Notes: generated by a model from the letters alone, not told the origin. Positions 42,555 to 52,033 are shown, numbered from the stretch's first letter. The stretch: 64,000 nucleotides of DNA from Pelosinus fermentans (GCA_002434245.1 DJJR01000026.1:70023-134022); one strand, 5' to 3'. Numbers and translations: made by a program.

Positions 42555-45242
42555 ATGCCTGAGGAAAGCAAAGAAAAAAAACGTCCGGATCCCGATGTGC
42601 TGCTGGCAAAGTTAAATAAAGCAACCAGAGGCAATTTGACAGTGTTTCTAGGTGCCGCTGCGGGTGTTGGTAAAACGTACACCATGCTTAAGACTGCTCA
42701 TGAGATGCTGGCTTCTGGTGTGGATGTTGTGATTGGCTGGATAGAAACCCATAAACGTCAAGAGACAGAAAAAATGGCAGAGGGTTTACCTCGTTTGCCA
42801 GCAAAGGAAATTGAGTATCGAGGCAGAAGATTACATGAAATGGATATTGATGGAATATTGGAGCGCAAACCGAGAGTTGTGCTAGTTGATGAATTGGCCC
42901 ATACTAATGTGGCTGGTTCTCGCCATGTCCGAAGATTTCAGGATGTTGAAGAAATATTAAATGCCGGTATTGATGTAGCTACAACAATTAATATTCAACA
43001 TCTTGAAAGCCTAAATGATATTGTAGCTCAGATTACAGGGGTAACAGTACGGGAAACGGTGCCTGATAGTATTGTGGAACAGGCTGATCAAGTACAGTTG
43101 ATTGATATTCCACCCAATGAACTCATTAAAAGGCTGAAAGAAGGAAAAATTTATATGCCGCGTCAGGCGAAATTGGCGCTAAATAAATTTTTCCGTCCAG
43201 GGAATATTAATGCCCTGCGGGAATTATCTCTTCGTTTTACAGCCTACCGGGTGGATCAGGAATTAAATGAATACATGCAGGAACATGATATTTCGGGGCC
43301 TTGGCCAGCAGGTGAACGGGTAATGGTTTGTGTGAGTGCCAGCCCTTTTTCAGCTCAATTGATTCGAGCCGCTAGAAGACTGTCTCGTGGTTTGCAGGCA
43401 GAATTATTGGCTGTACATGTTGATACACCAAGACGGTCAGGTGCTAGTGAAAGAGAACGGGATCGAATTTTTCGTAATATGCGCTTAGCTGAAGAATTAG
43501 GAGCAAAGACCATCAGTATTGTGGGTAAAGATCTGACAGAGGAAATTCTAAGGATGACAAGGGAACATAATGTTACCCATTTGGTGGTTGGCAAGCCATT
43601 ACGAGGGCGTCTGTGGGAATGGTTACATGGCGGTGCGGTGGTTGATAAACTCATTCGCTATAGCGGGGGGATTAACATTCATGTTATCCAGGGGAATACC
43701 GAGGTAAAGGATGAGTCTAAAGTTAAAACCATAGCTCCGGCAAAAGTAATTGATTGGTGGCATTATATAGCAGGGCTATTGATGATTATCGTAATGACGG
43801 CGGGGAATTGGTGGGGGCGTCATTATCTTGAACCAGTGCATTTTATGCTGCTGTATTTGTTGCCGGTACTCTTATCTGCAGTATGGTGGGGGAAAGGTCC
43901 ATCCTATGTCACGGCATTATGCAGTGTGCTTTTTTTTGATTTTTTCTTTATTTCGCCAGTTTTTACTTTTAGTATATCTGATCTTCCTTATATGTGGAGT
44001 CTACCTCTTTTTCTCTTAGTTTCCTTTATTATCGGAGGACAGACTGAGAAACTGCGTGTAGAAGCAACGTTAGCCAGGCAGCGAGAAAAAACAACGGGAG
44101 CGTTATACTCTTTTAGCCGTGAAATTGCAGCTGTTGTAGATATTGGTGTAATCGTGGGTATTTTGGCAGAGCAGGTGTGGCAGACTTTAGATAAGTCAGT
44201 AGCTGTATTTTTACCCCAGGATGGAAAATTAGTACTAGCTGCAGAGGCTGGACCTGGAAAAATCGGTGAGGATGCTGGCGAAAAAGCAGTCGCGGTATGG
44301 GCATTTGAGCATTGTGAAATTGCCGGACATTGTACAGATACATTGCCAGGGGCCAGGTATATGTATTTGCCCTTAACAACAAGTCAAAATACGGTTGGTG
44401 TGTTAGGTATTGAAATTCACGAGGAAATACTTACTTCTCCTCAAAAGCGATTAATGGAAGCTTGGGCAGGATTGGCAGCGATTGCCGTTGAAAGAGTAAA
44501 ATTAGCGGAGCAAGCCAGGCAAGCAGCATTACTGGCTGAATCAGATCAGTTGCGTACTGCGTTATTTAATTCCATATCCCATGAATTGCGGACACCTTTG
44601 TCCTCTATTATTGGTGCTATATCTGGTTTAATAGATACAGAGGGTGTTTACTCTGCTAATGATAAAAAAGAATTGTTAGAAACGGTGAAAGAAGGAGCCG
44701 ATCGCATGAACCGTTTGGTCATCAATCTTTTGGATACTGCCAGATTAGAAAGCGGTATGATGCAGCTTAAAAAAGAATGGTGTGATATCGAAGACATTAC
44801 TGGAACCGCTCTTAGACGAGTTGGGGAATGCATGAAGGAAAGGGCATTATTTGTGAATATAGCAGCGGATTTACCGATGATAAAGGCTGATTATGTGCTT
44901 CTGGAACAGGTCATGGTGAATCTGCTGGATAATGCCTGTAAGTATTCTTTGCAAGGTAGTGAGATCGCCATTACTGCCATTAAGGATAAAACTGCCATAC
45001 AGGTATCAATAGCTGATCGAGGAGTCGGCATTCCAGCAGAAAATGTAATGCGGGTTTTTGATAAATTTTATCGGGTAGAGCAGCCTAAGAAGGTTAATGG
45101 AACAGGATTAGGTTTATCGATATGCAGGGGAATTATTGAAGCTCATAGTGGAACCATACAGGCTAAGAATCGGCCAGGAGGCGGTACGGTTATAACTTTT
45201 ACTCTTCCATGGGAAGAGCAGCCGCCAATGTATATGGCATAG
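42555..45242 (+). CDS. kdpD: Sensor kinase KdpD
   Basis: This 895-residue membrane histidine kinase senses potassium and turgor. The N-terminal KdpD domain has a Walker A (GAAAGVGKTYTML) and VDELAHTNVAGSRH. A universal-stress-like domain follows at about 255-370 (VMVCVSASPFSAQLIRAA). Four membrane helices lie around 400-495, then a GAF domain. The kinase core has about H676 in ISHELRTPLSS, NLLDNACKYS, DRGVGIPAENV and GTGLGLSICRG. It is full length, unlike the truncated KdpD seen in some bacteria. It is followed by kdpE at 36 bases. KdpD can also respond to c-di-AMP in some Firmicutes; this cannot be judged here. Confidence 0.97.
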   Translation: MPEESKEKKRPDPDVLLAKLNKATRGNLTVFLGAAAGVGKTYTMLKTAHEMLASGVDVVIGWIETHKRQETEKMAEGLPRLPAKEIEYRGRRLHEMDIDGILERKPRVVLVDELAHTNVAGSRHVRRFQDVEEILNAGIDVATTINIQHLESLNDIVAQITGVTVRETVPDSIVEQADQVQLIDIPPNELIKRLKEGKIYMPRQAKLALNKFFRPGNINALRELSLRFTAYRVDQELNEYMQEHDISGPWPAGERVMVCVSASPFSAQLIRAARRLSRGLQAELLAVHVDTPRRSGASERERDRIFRNMRLAEELGAKTISIVGKDLTEEILRMTREHNVTHLVVGKPLRGRLWEWLHGGAVVDKLIRYSGGINIHVIQGNTEVKDESKVKTIAPAKVIDWWHYIAGLLMIIVMTAGNWWGRHYLEPVHFMLLYLLPVLLSAVWWGKGPSYVTALCSVLFFDFFFISPVFTFSISDLPYMWSLPLFLLVSFIIGGQTEKLRVEATLARQREKTTGALYSFSREIAAVVDIGVIVGILAEQVWQTLDKSVAVFLPQDGKLVLAAEAGPGKIGEDAGEKAVAVWAFEHCEIAGHCTDTLPGARYMYLPLTTSQNTVGVLGIEIHEEILTSPQKRLMEAWAGLAAIAVERVKLAEQARQAALLAESDQLRTALFNSISHELRTPLSSIIGAISGLIDTEGVYSANDKKELLETVKEGADRMNRLVINLLDTARLESGMMQLKKEWCDIEDITGTALRRVGECMKERALFVNIAADLPMIKADYVLLEQVMVNLLDNACKYSLQGSEIAITAIKDKTAIQVSIADRGVGIPAENVMRVFDKFYRVEQPKKVNGTGLGLSICRGIIEAHSGTIQAKNRPGGGTVITFTLPWEEQPPMYMA

Positions 45243-45278
45243 TATTTTCTTAGTTTGCATAAGGCAGGTGATAGAAGG

Positions 45279-45968
45279 ATGGAAAAAGGGATACGAGTTT
45301 TAGTGATTGATGATGAGCCTCCGATTAGGAGGCTGCTCAAAGTATCTCTATCTGCTTATGGCTATGAGATTGATGAATGTCATAATGGAAAAGATGGGAT
45401 CAATCGAACGGCTGTATTTAAACCTGATTTGATTCTCTTGGATTTAGGATTGCCAGATATGGATGGAAAAGCCGTGGTTGAGATCATTCGTGAATGGTCA
45501 AAGGTACCTATTATTATCCTAAGTGCCCGGGATCAGGAAAATGAAAAAATTGCCGCCCTGGATGCAGGGGCAGATGATTATGTCACTAAACCTTTCGGTA
45601 TGGGAGAGTTGCTTGCTCGCTTGCGTGTCGCTCTACGCCATGGGATAACGAATGAAGGTTCTTCCGTAATTATTTGTGGTGATTTAGCAATTGATTTGAT
45701 AGCGCGTAGTGTAACTTGTGGTGGCAAAGAAATAAAACTGACACCTACAGAGTATGAAATATTAAAGGTTTTGGCTCAAAATATTGGCAGGGTACTGACA
45801 CATAAACAATTATTAAAATCAGTTTGGGGTACAGCTTATCATGAGGATACTCATTATATTAGAGTATATATTGGGCAGCTCAGGCGTAAAGTAGAGCCCA
45901 ATCCGTCTCAGCCTAAATACATTATCACAGAATCCGGTGTTGGCTATCGTTTAATGTCTGATAAATAA
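45279..45968 (+). CDS. kdpE: Response regulator KdpE
   Basis: KdpE is an OmpR-type regulator of about 229 residues that activates kdpFABC. The receiver has DDEPPIRRLL, the phosphoacceptor about D55 in LLDLGLPDMDG and the lysine in YVTKPFG. The winged helix covers about 130-227 (LTPTEYEILKVLAQNIGRVLTHKQLL, RVYIGQLRRKVEPNPSQPKYIITESGVGYRL). The ATG at 45279 is preferred; an in-frame TTG at 45255 gives an atypical N-terminus. A terminator follows, ending the kdp operon. Confidence 0.96.
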   Translation: MEKGIRVLVIDDEPPIRRLLKVSLSAYGYEIDECHNGKDGINRTAVFKPDLILLDLGLPDMDGKAVVEIIREWSKVPIIILSARDQENEKIAALDAGADDYVTKPFGMGELLARLRVALRHGITNEGSSVIICGDLAIDLIARSVTCGGKEIKLTPTEYEILKVLAQNIGRVLTHKQLLKSVWGTAYHEDTHYIRVYIGQLRRKVEPNPSQPKYIITESGVGYRLMSDK

Positions 45969-45996
45969 CTTCCACAAAAATGTGGAAGTTTTTTAA
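45967..45996 (+). terminator. Terminator of the kdp operon
   Basis: A 10-bp stem AACTTCCACA / TGTGGAAGTT with an AAAA loop is followed by TTTTAAT. Confidence 0.9.
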
Positions 45997-46287
45997 TAGT
46001 CTAGAAAGTATAAGTTGTTTAAGAGAAGCAGAGGATAGTAAAATACACAAGAATATCAATACATGTCTGCGTAAGGAGCTTTGTATTTTTGTGTTCAACA
46101 TAGCGATGCTTTAAAAGGGCGTAGCAGGTTTTTTGGTTCCTTTGAAGTGATGAATAAGTATTTTGTAAATTTATATATTTTCTTATTGCACTTTTGCTGC
46201 TGTATGGTACAATCATATAGTTACTTTTCTTGCAGCAACCAGCGAAGACAGGTTCCAACGAAATAACAAACAGGATGGGAGAGGGAT
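45997..46287 (+). promoter_or_regulatory. Upstream region of the lysine/ornithine decarboxylase gene with candidate promoter
   Basis: No gene is supported in these 291 bases. TTGCAC (46186-46191) and TACAAT (46208-46213) are 16 bases apart and could be the decarboxylase promoter, leaving a leader of about 65 bases. I looked for a lysine-riboswitch core and did not find one. Confidence 0.5.
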
Positions 46288-47439
46288 ATGAATAGTTATT
46301 TTAAATTATCAAAAGCAGCTGTTGAAAGTTTGGCACAACAATATGATACCCCATTGTTATTGGTGTCAACAGAACAAGTAGAACGTAATTATTCTTTTTT
46401 GGCGAGTTATTTACCGGGAGTGAAAATGCATTACGCGGTAAAAGCCAATCCTCATGAAGCAATTATCCGGAAATTGGCTGAACTGGGTTCGTATTTTGAT
46501 GTAGCATCAGATGGAGAAATGCAATTTTTAACGGAGATGGGTATTCCAGCAGAACGTCTGGTATATGCCAATCCAGTAAAGACGGCAAGCGGACTTAAGG
46601 TAGCCAAGCATATCGGTGTATATAAATTTACCTTTGATAGTGAAAGTGAAATAAGTAAAATGGCCAAGGCAATACCTGGTGGGACAGTGCTGCTCCGGGT
46701 TAGAGTGGACAATCCTAATGCCTTGGTCGATCTAAATAAGAAATTTGGTGCTCATCCTGACGAAGTATTACCCCTTCTTACCTTGGCTCGTGAGCAAGGC
46801 CTTGATGTGGCTGGTCTATGTTTTCATGTGGGCAGTCAATCTTCCAGTGCTGATGCCTATGTAGAGTCGTTAGAAATATTTCGGCGTTTGTATGATCAGG
46901 CTAAAGAAGCAGGTTTTGATTTGCGCATCCTAGACATTGGAGGCGGCTTCCCTATCCCAGTAATTGATGGTAATACGATTGATATTGTTGCTATGCTGCA
47001 AACGATTAATAAAGCCATCACCCACTACTTTCCGGATACGGAAATTTGGGCTGAACCTGGGCGTTTTATCTGCGGAACAGTAGCAAATCTAATTACTCGC
47101 GTAATTGGTACTCAAAAGCGCAATGGGAAACAATGGTATTTCCTGGATGATGGATTATATGGTACTTTTTCAGGAGTTATTTTTGATCATTGGGATTTTG
47201 AATTAGAAACCTTTAAAAGTGGCGAGAAGGTACCTGCTACCTTTGCAGGACCAAGCTGTGATTCCTTGGACATTTTGTTCCAGGATAAATGGATTCCTAG
47301 CTTAGAAATGGATGATCTGATACTAGTGCCAACTTGCGGGGCTTATACCTCAGCGTCGGCTACTGAGTTTAATGGTTTTTCTAAAACCCGGATCCTAGTA
47401 TGGGAAGAAGTAAAGGATAATCTAAAAATGAATATATGA
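46288..47439 (+). CDS. Lysine/ornithine decarboxylase, alanine-racemase fold
   Basis: This is a cytoplasmic PLP enzyme of 383 residues in the eukaryotic-ODC-like (fold III) family. The PLP lysine is about K52 in MHYAVKANPH. HVGSQSSSADAY, LDIGGGFPIP and WAEPGRFICGT bind the cofactor, and the second-subunit cysteine is about C324 in GPSCDSLD. In Selenomonas ruminantium a homologous enzyme makes cadaverine that is attached to peptidoglycan and holds the outer membrane through SLH proteins; a similar role here is an inference. Diaminopimelate decarboxylase (LysA) is unlikely because its longer N-terminus and EPGR-downstream motifs differ. A terminator follows. Confidence 0.85.
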   Translation: MNSYFKLSKAAVESLAQQYDTPLLLVSTEQVERNYSFLASYLPGVKMHYAVKANPHEAIIRKLAELGSYFDVASDGEMQFLTEMGIPAERLVYANPVKTASGLKVAKHIGVYKFTFDSESEISKMAKAIPGGTVLLRVRVDNPNALVDLNKKFGAHPDEVLPLLTLAREQGLDVAGLCFHVGSQSSSADAYVESLEIFRRLYDQAKEAGFDLRILDIGGGFPIPVIDGNTIDIVAMLQTINKAITHYFPDTEIWAEPGRFICGTVANLITRVIGTQKRNGKQWYFLDDGLYGTFSGVIFDHWDFELETFKSGEKVPATFAGPSCDSLDILFQDKWIPSLEMDDLILVPTCGAYTSASATEFNGFSKTRILVWEEVKDNLKMNI

Positions 47440-47440
47440 A

Positions 47441-47482
47441 ACAAAAAGGGCAGAAAACCATAGGTCTTCTGCTCTTTTTGTT
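47441..47482 (+). terminator. Terminator of the decarboxylase gene
   Basis: A stem AACAAAAAGGGCAGAA / TTCTGCTCTTTTTGTT (one mismatch) ends with TTTTTG on the plus strand. Confidence 0.85.
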
Positions 47483-47519
47483 ATTAATAAGTAAAAATGT
47501 ATAGCGTTATTAAAGAGCA

Positions 47520-47556
47520 GCGAAGCCTTTGTATCTTCGCGTCTTCGCGGTTCAAA
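47520..47556. repeat. Half family A element
   Basis: Right arm only: TATCTTCGCGTCTTCGCGG followed by TTCAAAATG. A short CGAAG at 47521 may be all that remains of the left arm. Confidence 0.78.
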
Positions 47557-47688
47557 ATGTTTTTTCTTTTTATTTCATTGCATAAAATTTGAGAAAAGAG
47601 GGAAAGATCCATTTTTTCTCAAATTTGACAAAGTATTATATTCTTAGTAAAATAATATAAATCTATACGTAAAAAAGGGAGGAATTAT

Positions 47689-48549
47689 ATGCCGGGAAAG
47701 AAAATATCAACGAAAGAGTATATCCGAAGGTATGTTTTCATGTTTATTGGTTCCATTTTAGCAGCGGTAGGGTTAGAGGTTTTTTTGGTTCCCAATCAGA
47801 TTATTGATGGTGGAGTAATTGGTATCTCCATTATGGCAAGTCATTTAACTGGATGGCCGTTAGGGTTATTCATCTTCGTATTGAATTTTCCATTCATCTA
47901 TTTAGGGTATATGCAGATTGGAAAAAACTTTGCGATATCAACCTTATTTGCCTTGACTTCTCTGTCGATCTGGGTAAGTGTTTTGCTGCCGATTCCAGGC
48001 TTTACAAATGATGTGTTTTTAGCAGCCATCTTTGGGGGAATTATCCTTGGAATTGGTGTAGGACTCATTATTCGCTATGGCGGTTCTTTAGATGGCACTG
48101 AAATTGTTGCCATTATATTAGATAAACGTACAGGTTTTTCTGTAGGCGAAATTATTATGTTCTTCAATATATTCATTATTGGAAGCGCAGGACTAGTATT
48201 TAGCTGGGATAAAGCTATGTATTCTTTAATTGCCTATTTTGTTGCTTATAAATTAATAGATATTACGATCGAGGGTTTGGATGAGTCAAAGGGTGTCATG
48301 ATTGTTAGTGACCATCCTCATGAAATAGCCGAAGTGCTGATGGCGCGGCTGGGGCGTGGAGTCACTATTTTACATGGTCAGGGTGCCTACACGGGTGAGT
48401 CTAAGCAAGTGCTTTACTCTGTTATTACTCGTCTGGAGATTGCCAAACTGAAAACCATTATTCAAGAGATTGATGAAAATGCTTTTGTAACGATTAATGA
48501 GGTTCATGATGTAATGGGTGGAAAAGTAAAAAAACGCGCAATACATTAG
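47689..48549 (+). CDS. YitT-family membrane protein (DUF161/DUF2179)
   Basis: This 286-residue inner-membrane protein has about five or six helices. The first follows a short basic N-terminus (FMFIGSILAAVGLEVFLVPN). IIDGGVIGISIMASHLTG and LIIRYGGSLDGTEIVAIIL are typical of the YitT family. The C-terminal 80 residues form the DUF2179 cytoplasmic domain (KGVMIVSDHPHEIAEVLMA, LGRGVTILHGQGAYTG). Firmicutes carry several such genes; their substrate is not established. GGGAGG lies 9 bases before the ATG. It is monocistronic with a good terminator. Confidence 0.9.
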   Translation: MPGKKISTKEYIRRYVFMFIGSILAAVGLEVFLVPNQIIDGGVIGISIMASHLTGWPLGLFIFVLNFPFIYLGYMQIGKNFAISTLFALTSLSIWVSVLLPIPGFTNDVFLAAIFGGIILGIGVGLIIRYGGSLDGTEIVAIILDKRTGFSVGEIIMFFNIFIIGSAGLVFSWDKAMYSLIAYFVAYKLIDITIEGLDESKGVMIVSDHPHEIAEVLMARLGRGVTILHGQGAYTGESKQVLYSVITRLEIAKLKTIIQEIDENAFVTINEVHDVMGGKVKKRAIH

Positions 48550-48563
48550 ACTATTTTATACAA

Positions 48564-48588
48564 AACTTGGCGAAAGCCAAGTTTTTTT
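48564..48588 (+). terminator. Terminator of the yitT-like gene
   Basis: An 8-bp stem AACTTGGC / GCCAAGTT with a GAAA tetraloop is followed by TTTTT. Confidence 0.92.
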
Positions 48589-48622
48589 GGTAGAATCAGA
48601 AGTTATAAGTTTTGAGAACGTT

Positions 48623-48710
48623 GAACGCAGAGGACACAGAGTCGCTTAAGAGCACAGAGGTTTTTAACCTTATCTATTTTTTCTCAATGTTCTCTGCGCC
48701 TCTGCGGTTC
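48623..48710. repeat. Family B palindromic element, copy 2
   Basis: Arms GAACGCAGAGGACACAGAG and CTCTGCGCCTCTGCGGTTC, with an A/C mismatch at the outer left arm. It lies between the yitT-like and degS-like genes. Confidence 0.85.
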
Positions 48711-48821
48711 GTTGCTTTAGCACAATTTGATTATTAGGCAATGATTTTTGCAGGTGAAAAAATCTGTATTGGCGAAGTAAATTAATCCATACTATTTTTA
48801 GGAATTGTTAAGGTGGGTTGT

Positions 48822-49952
48822 ATGAAAAATATTGATATTAGTGACCTTGATAGGATTGTCAAAACCACAATCGATGCAGTAGAGCAAGGAAAGACACAAA
48901 TTTTTGATATTTATGAGGCGGCTCGTAATGAAGTTGAAAATATAAAAAAGGATGTAGAACGTACGAAGCAGGAGACCGTTGCTATCATCTTTACAGTGGA
49001 TGATTTAGAAAAAAAGGAGCGGCGTTCCAGGATCAAGTTAATGGAAGTCAGCCGTAATTTCAGCATATATTCAGAAGATGATATTAAAGCAGTATATGAC
49101 GATGCGAGGAACTTACAAGTTGAATTAGCGGTAGCTCGCGCTCAGGAACAAAGCTTACGTCAGCAGCGTGATGAGTTAGAGCTTCGTTTACGCTCTTTAA
49201 AAAATACAGTGTCTAAGGCAGAAGGATTAACAACCCAGGTAGGTGCAGTTCTAGGGTATTTAGGCGACGAAATGGGCAATGTAGTAGTAAAAATTGAATC
49301 CTTGCAGCAGAGTCAAGTGTTTGGTGCCAAAATTATCAAAGCCCAGGAAGAAGAACGCCGCAGAGTGTCACGGGAAATTCATGATGGACCAGCTCAAGCT
49401 ATGGCAAATATTGTGTTTCGGGCGGAAGTTTGTGAGCGATTGATTGATATCGATGTGCTGCGTGCAAAAAAAGAACTGGCAGATCTTCGTGCACAAGTAC
49501 GTCTTTGCCTGAAAGAAACGAGAAAAATTATTTTTGATTTACGTCCAATGACATTAGATGATTTGGGCTTAGTACCTACGGTGAAACGGTTTTTGGATAC
49601 GGTAAAAGAGCGCAGCGGTATGATTTATGACATTAGGATATTAGGTGAAGAACGGCGTTTAGATTCTTATGTGGAAATTGGTGTCTTTAGAATTTTTCAA
49701 GAAGCAATTACAAATATTGAGAAACATGCCCAGGCCCAGACGATATCCATTGCTATGGAATTTCGCAGGGATACATTCTTAGCTACCATTGCTGATGATG
49801 GTAAGGGTTTTAATACAGCAGATAATTTTGGTAACGAAAGTTTTGGTTTACTGGGGATGCGGGAGCGAATTCATCTGCTGAATGGTGAACTGACAATAAA
49901 GTCCGAAATTGGGGTAGGCACAAAAGTCATTATTAAAGTAGTATTTAAATAA
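48822..49952 (+). CDS. degS: DegS-like cytoplasmic sensor histidine kinase
   Basis: This is a soluble histidine kinase of about 376 residues. The N-terminal sensor half is mostly coiled coil (about 20-165), as in Bacillus DegS. The HisKA_3 dimerisation motif is RRVSREIHDGPAQAMANI with about H187. KIIFDLRPMTLDDLGL is the family hallmark, and the ATPase domain has AITNIEKHAQA, IADDGKGF and GLLGMRERIHLLNGELTI. The ATG at 48822 follows AAGGTGGG; a GTG at 48813 overlaps that site. DegU normally lies next to DegS, but here the next gene is a GGDEF protein on the same strand, so this kinase is an orphan in this window. Confidence 0.88.
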   Translation: MKNIDISDLDRIVKTTIDAVEQGKTQIFDIYEAARNEVENIKKDVERTKQETVAIIFTVDDLEKKERRSRIKLMEVSRNFSIYSEDDIKAVYDDARNLQVELAVARAQEQSLRQQRDELELRLRSLKNTVSKAEGLTTQVGAVLGYLGDEMGNVVVKIESLQQSQVFGAKIIKAQEEERRRVSREIHDGPAQAMANIVFRAEVCERLIDIDVLRAKKELADLRAQVRLCLKETRKIIFDLRPMTLDDLGLVPTVKRFLDTVKERSGMIYDIRILGEERRLDSYVEIGVFRIFQEAITNIEKHAQAQTISIAMEFRRDTFLATIADDGKGFNTADNFGNESFGLLGMRERIHLLNGELTIKSEIGVGTKVIIKVVFK

Positions 49953-50017
49953 TAGAGGATATACCTGAATCTTCCGAGCAAAGAAATGGAATTTTCTTGG
50001 GTATATCTCTATTATTT
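49946..50017 (+). terminator. Possible weak terminator after degS-like gene
   Basis: AATAATAGAGGATATACC and GGGTATATCTCTATTATTTT form a long-armed imperfect stem with a 33-base loop and a T-rich end. The large loop makes it uncertain. Confidence 0.45.
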
Positions 50018-50248
50018 TAGCAATATAGAAGATTTGATGCTGAGGAAAAATGGGCATTTGGATTTTATTTTTCAAAGAATTTTCAAAGAGATTAATTTAT
50101 CCCTATTGTTGAAGGATTATAGTGGATTTATATAGAGATTTGTTATATTATAGCAATTAAAAGCTGTGTATACTGAGTTATTGCATGATAGGAGCGGGGA
50201 GTCAATAAATATCCGCAGAGGAGTATATTATCACAAGGGATGGATGCA

Positions 50249-52033
50249 ATGAATCAACAATTTAAAATTCTTATTGCCGAGGATAGCAAATTAGAACGCC
50301 GCATGCTGCGCAATAACCTTGCGTCTTGGGGCTATCAGGTTTATGAAGCCGTGAATGGCAAAGAGGCAATTGTGATGTTTGATGAGGTGAATCCTGACTT
50401 AGTCATTTTGGATGGTATCATGCCGGAAATGGATGGCTATGCTGTGTGTGAGTATTTACAGGAGCAGAAAAGAAGAAGTAAGACTCCGATTATCCTCATT
50501 ACTGCCTACGACAATGAAGAGGCGGTGGAACGAGCCTTTGCAGCAGGTGCTGGTGAGTATTTAACTAAGCCTGTGTATTGGAATGTTTTGAAATATCGCA
50601 TTAAAAGAATTCTGCAAGCAAGGCAGGCGGAAATTGCCTTAGGCAAAAGTGAAGAAAAGCTGAAGGGCATTTTAAATAATGCGGTAGTCGGTATTGGGAT
50701 TCTTGATGAATATGGTAATTGCATTTATGGAAATCAGAGGTTGGTGGATATGCTCGGCTATTCTTTGGACGAATTACATACAATTGGTTTAAAGCAGGTA
50801 ACGCACCCTGAAGATTGGCCAAGAAGTGCAGAAGGACTGCGGAAAATGGTCAATAAAGAAAAGCTGGAATATCATGTGGAAAGACGTTGTATTCGTAAAG
50901 ACCGGACTGTCTTTTGGGCCAGATTGTCTGCGGCGGTTGTATATGATGAAGATCATGAAGTCAATTCGATTCTTGGCATCATGATTGATATTACAGATCG
51001 CAAGGCAATGGATGTGCAAATTAGTTTGCAAAATCAATATTTATTGGCTTTAAACGAAGTATCGCTGCAGTTGTTGAATCGTTTAGATTTGGATGATGTA
51101 TTGGCCATGATTGTGACCCATGCGGTAAGTTTATTTCCTAATGCCAGTGGCAGCCTGTTTCTTTTAAAAGAAAATAATTCCCAAGTCGAACTGAAATTTG
51201 CTATCGGGCTTGATGAAAATAGCATCGGCACAGTTCAGAACAAAGACGAAGGAATTATTGGGGAAGTATTTCGCACGGGTGAGACCGTGATAGTGAATGA
51301 TTATCAAAATTGGGCAAAGGGCATCAATAGTCATGGTATGGTACACTATGGAGTATTTATTGGAATGCCTTTGTTCTCTGACAAAAAAGTGGTTGGTGTC
51401 GTTTATATTTATTTTGATGATTCTGCCTGGGGATGTACCGAAGAACAAAAGTTCTTATTAGAGCGTTTTATTGGTCTGGCTTCTATTGCTTATGATAATG
51501 CGATTTTATATAAACGCGCTCAGGAAGAAATTGGCGAACGTAAGTTGGCAGAGGAAAAGCTCAGATATGTAAGTATGCATGATTCCCTGACTGGTCTTTA
51601 CAATCGTACCTATTTTGAAGAAGAATTTCAAAGAATTTCGAGTGGAGCATACCCATCTGTCGGGATTATTGTGTGTGATGTTGATGAATTAAAAGTTGTC
51701 AATGACACATTAGGACATGCTTTTGGAGATGCATTGATTGTCGCTGCAGCAACGGCGCTAAAACAGGCTTGCCGCCCAGGCGATACGGTTGCTCGGATTG
51801 GGGGCGATGAATTCGTAGTCTTACTGCCTGGTGCGGACCAAAAAATTATGCAAGACGTATGTCATCAAATTAACGAAAAGGTACAGCGCTGCAGGAAGAA
51901 CTTAAATGGCACCATTGTACGCTTATCCATAGGCTGGGCTCTGCATACTGGACCAGATGTAAATCGCAAAGAGCTGTTCAAAGAGGCTGATAAAAAGATG
52001 TACCAAGATAAAATGCTTCATAGAATCGGGTAA
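50249..52033 (+). CDS. REC-PAS-GAF-GGDEF diguanylate cyclase
   Basis: This is a cytoplasmic response-regulator cyclase of about 594 residues. The receiver has AEDSKLERRML and about D55 in VILDGIMPEMDG. A PAS domain covers about 130-255 and a GAF domain about 270-415 (RLDLDDVLAMIVTHAVSLFP). The C-terminal GGDEF domain keeps the canonical IGGDEFVVLLPG near residue 515 and should make cyclic di-GMP. The ATG at 50249 lies 9 bases after AAGGG; an in-frame ATG at 50240 overlaps that site. No kinase partner is certain; the DegS-like kinase upstream is the nearest. Its product is balanced by the EAL and HD-GYP proteins elsewhere in the window. Confidence 0.9.
   Translation: MNQQFKILIAEDSKLERRMLRNNLASWGYQVYEAVNGKEAIVMFDEVNPDLVILDGIMPEMDGYAVCEYLQEQKRRSKTPIILITAYDNEEAVERAFAAGAGEYLTKPVYWNVLKYRIKRILQARQAEIALGKSEEKLKGILNNAVVGIGILDEYGNCIYGNQRLVDMLGYSLDELHTIGLKQVTHPEDWPRSAEGLRKMVNKEKLEYHVERRCIRKDRTVFWARLSAAVVYDEDHEVNSILGIMIDITDRKAMDVQISLQNQYLLALNEVSLQLLNRLDLDDVLAMIVTHAVSLFPNASGSLFLLKENNSQVELKFAIGLDENSIGTVQNKDEGIIGEVFRTGETVIVNDYQNWAKGINSHGMVHYGVFIGMPLFSDKKVVGVVYIYFDDSAWGCTEEQKFLLERFIGLASIAYDNAILYKRAQEEIGERKLAEEKLRYVSMHDSLTGLYNRTYFEEEFQRISSGAYPSVGIIVCDVDELKVVNDTLGHAFGDALIVAAATALKQACRPGDTVARIGGDEFVVLLPGADQKIMQDVCHQINEKVQRCRKNLNGTIVRLSIGWALHTGPDVNRKELFKEADKKMYQDKMLHRIG

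Noticed and set aside
45997..46287. Lysine riboswitch upstream of the lysine/ornithine decarboxylase
   Set aside because: No conserved lysine-riboswitch core could be found; only AGAGGA occurs by chance.
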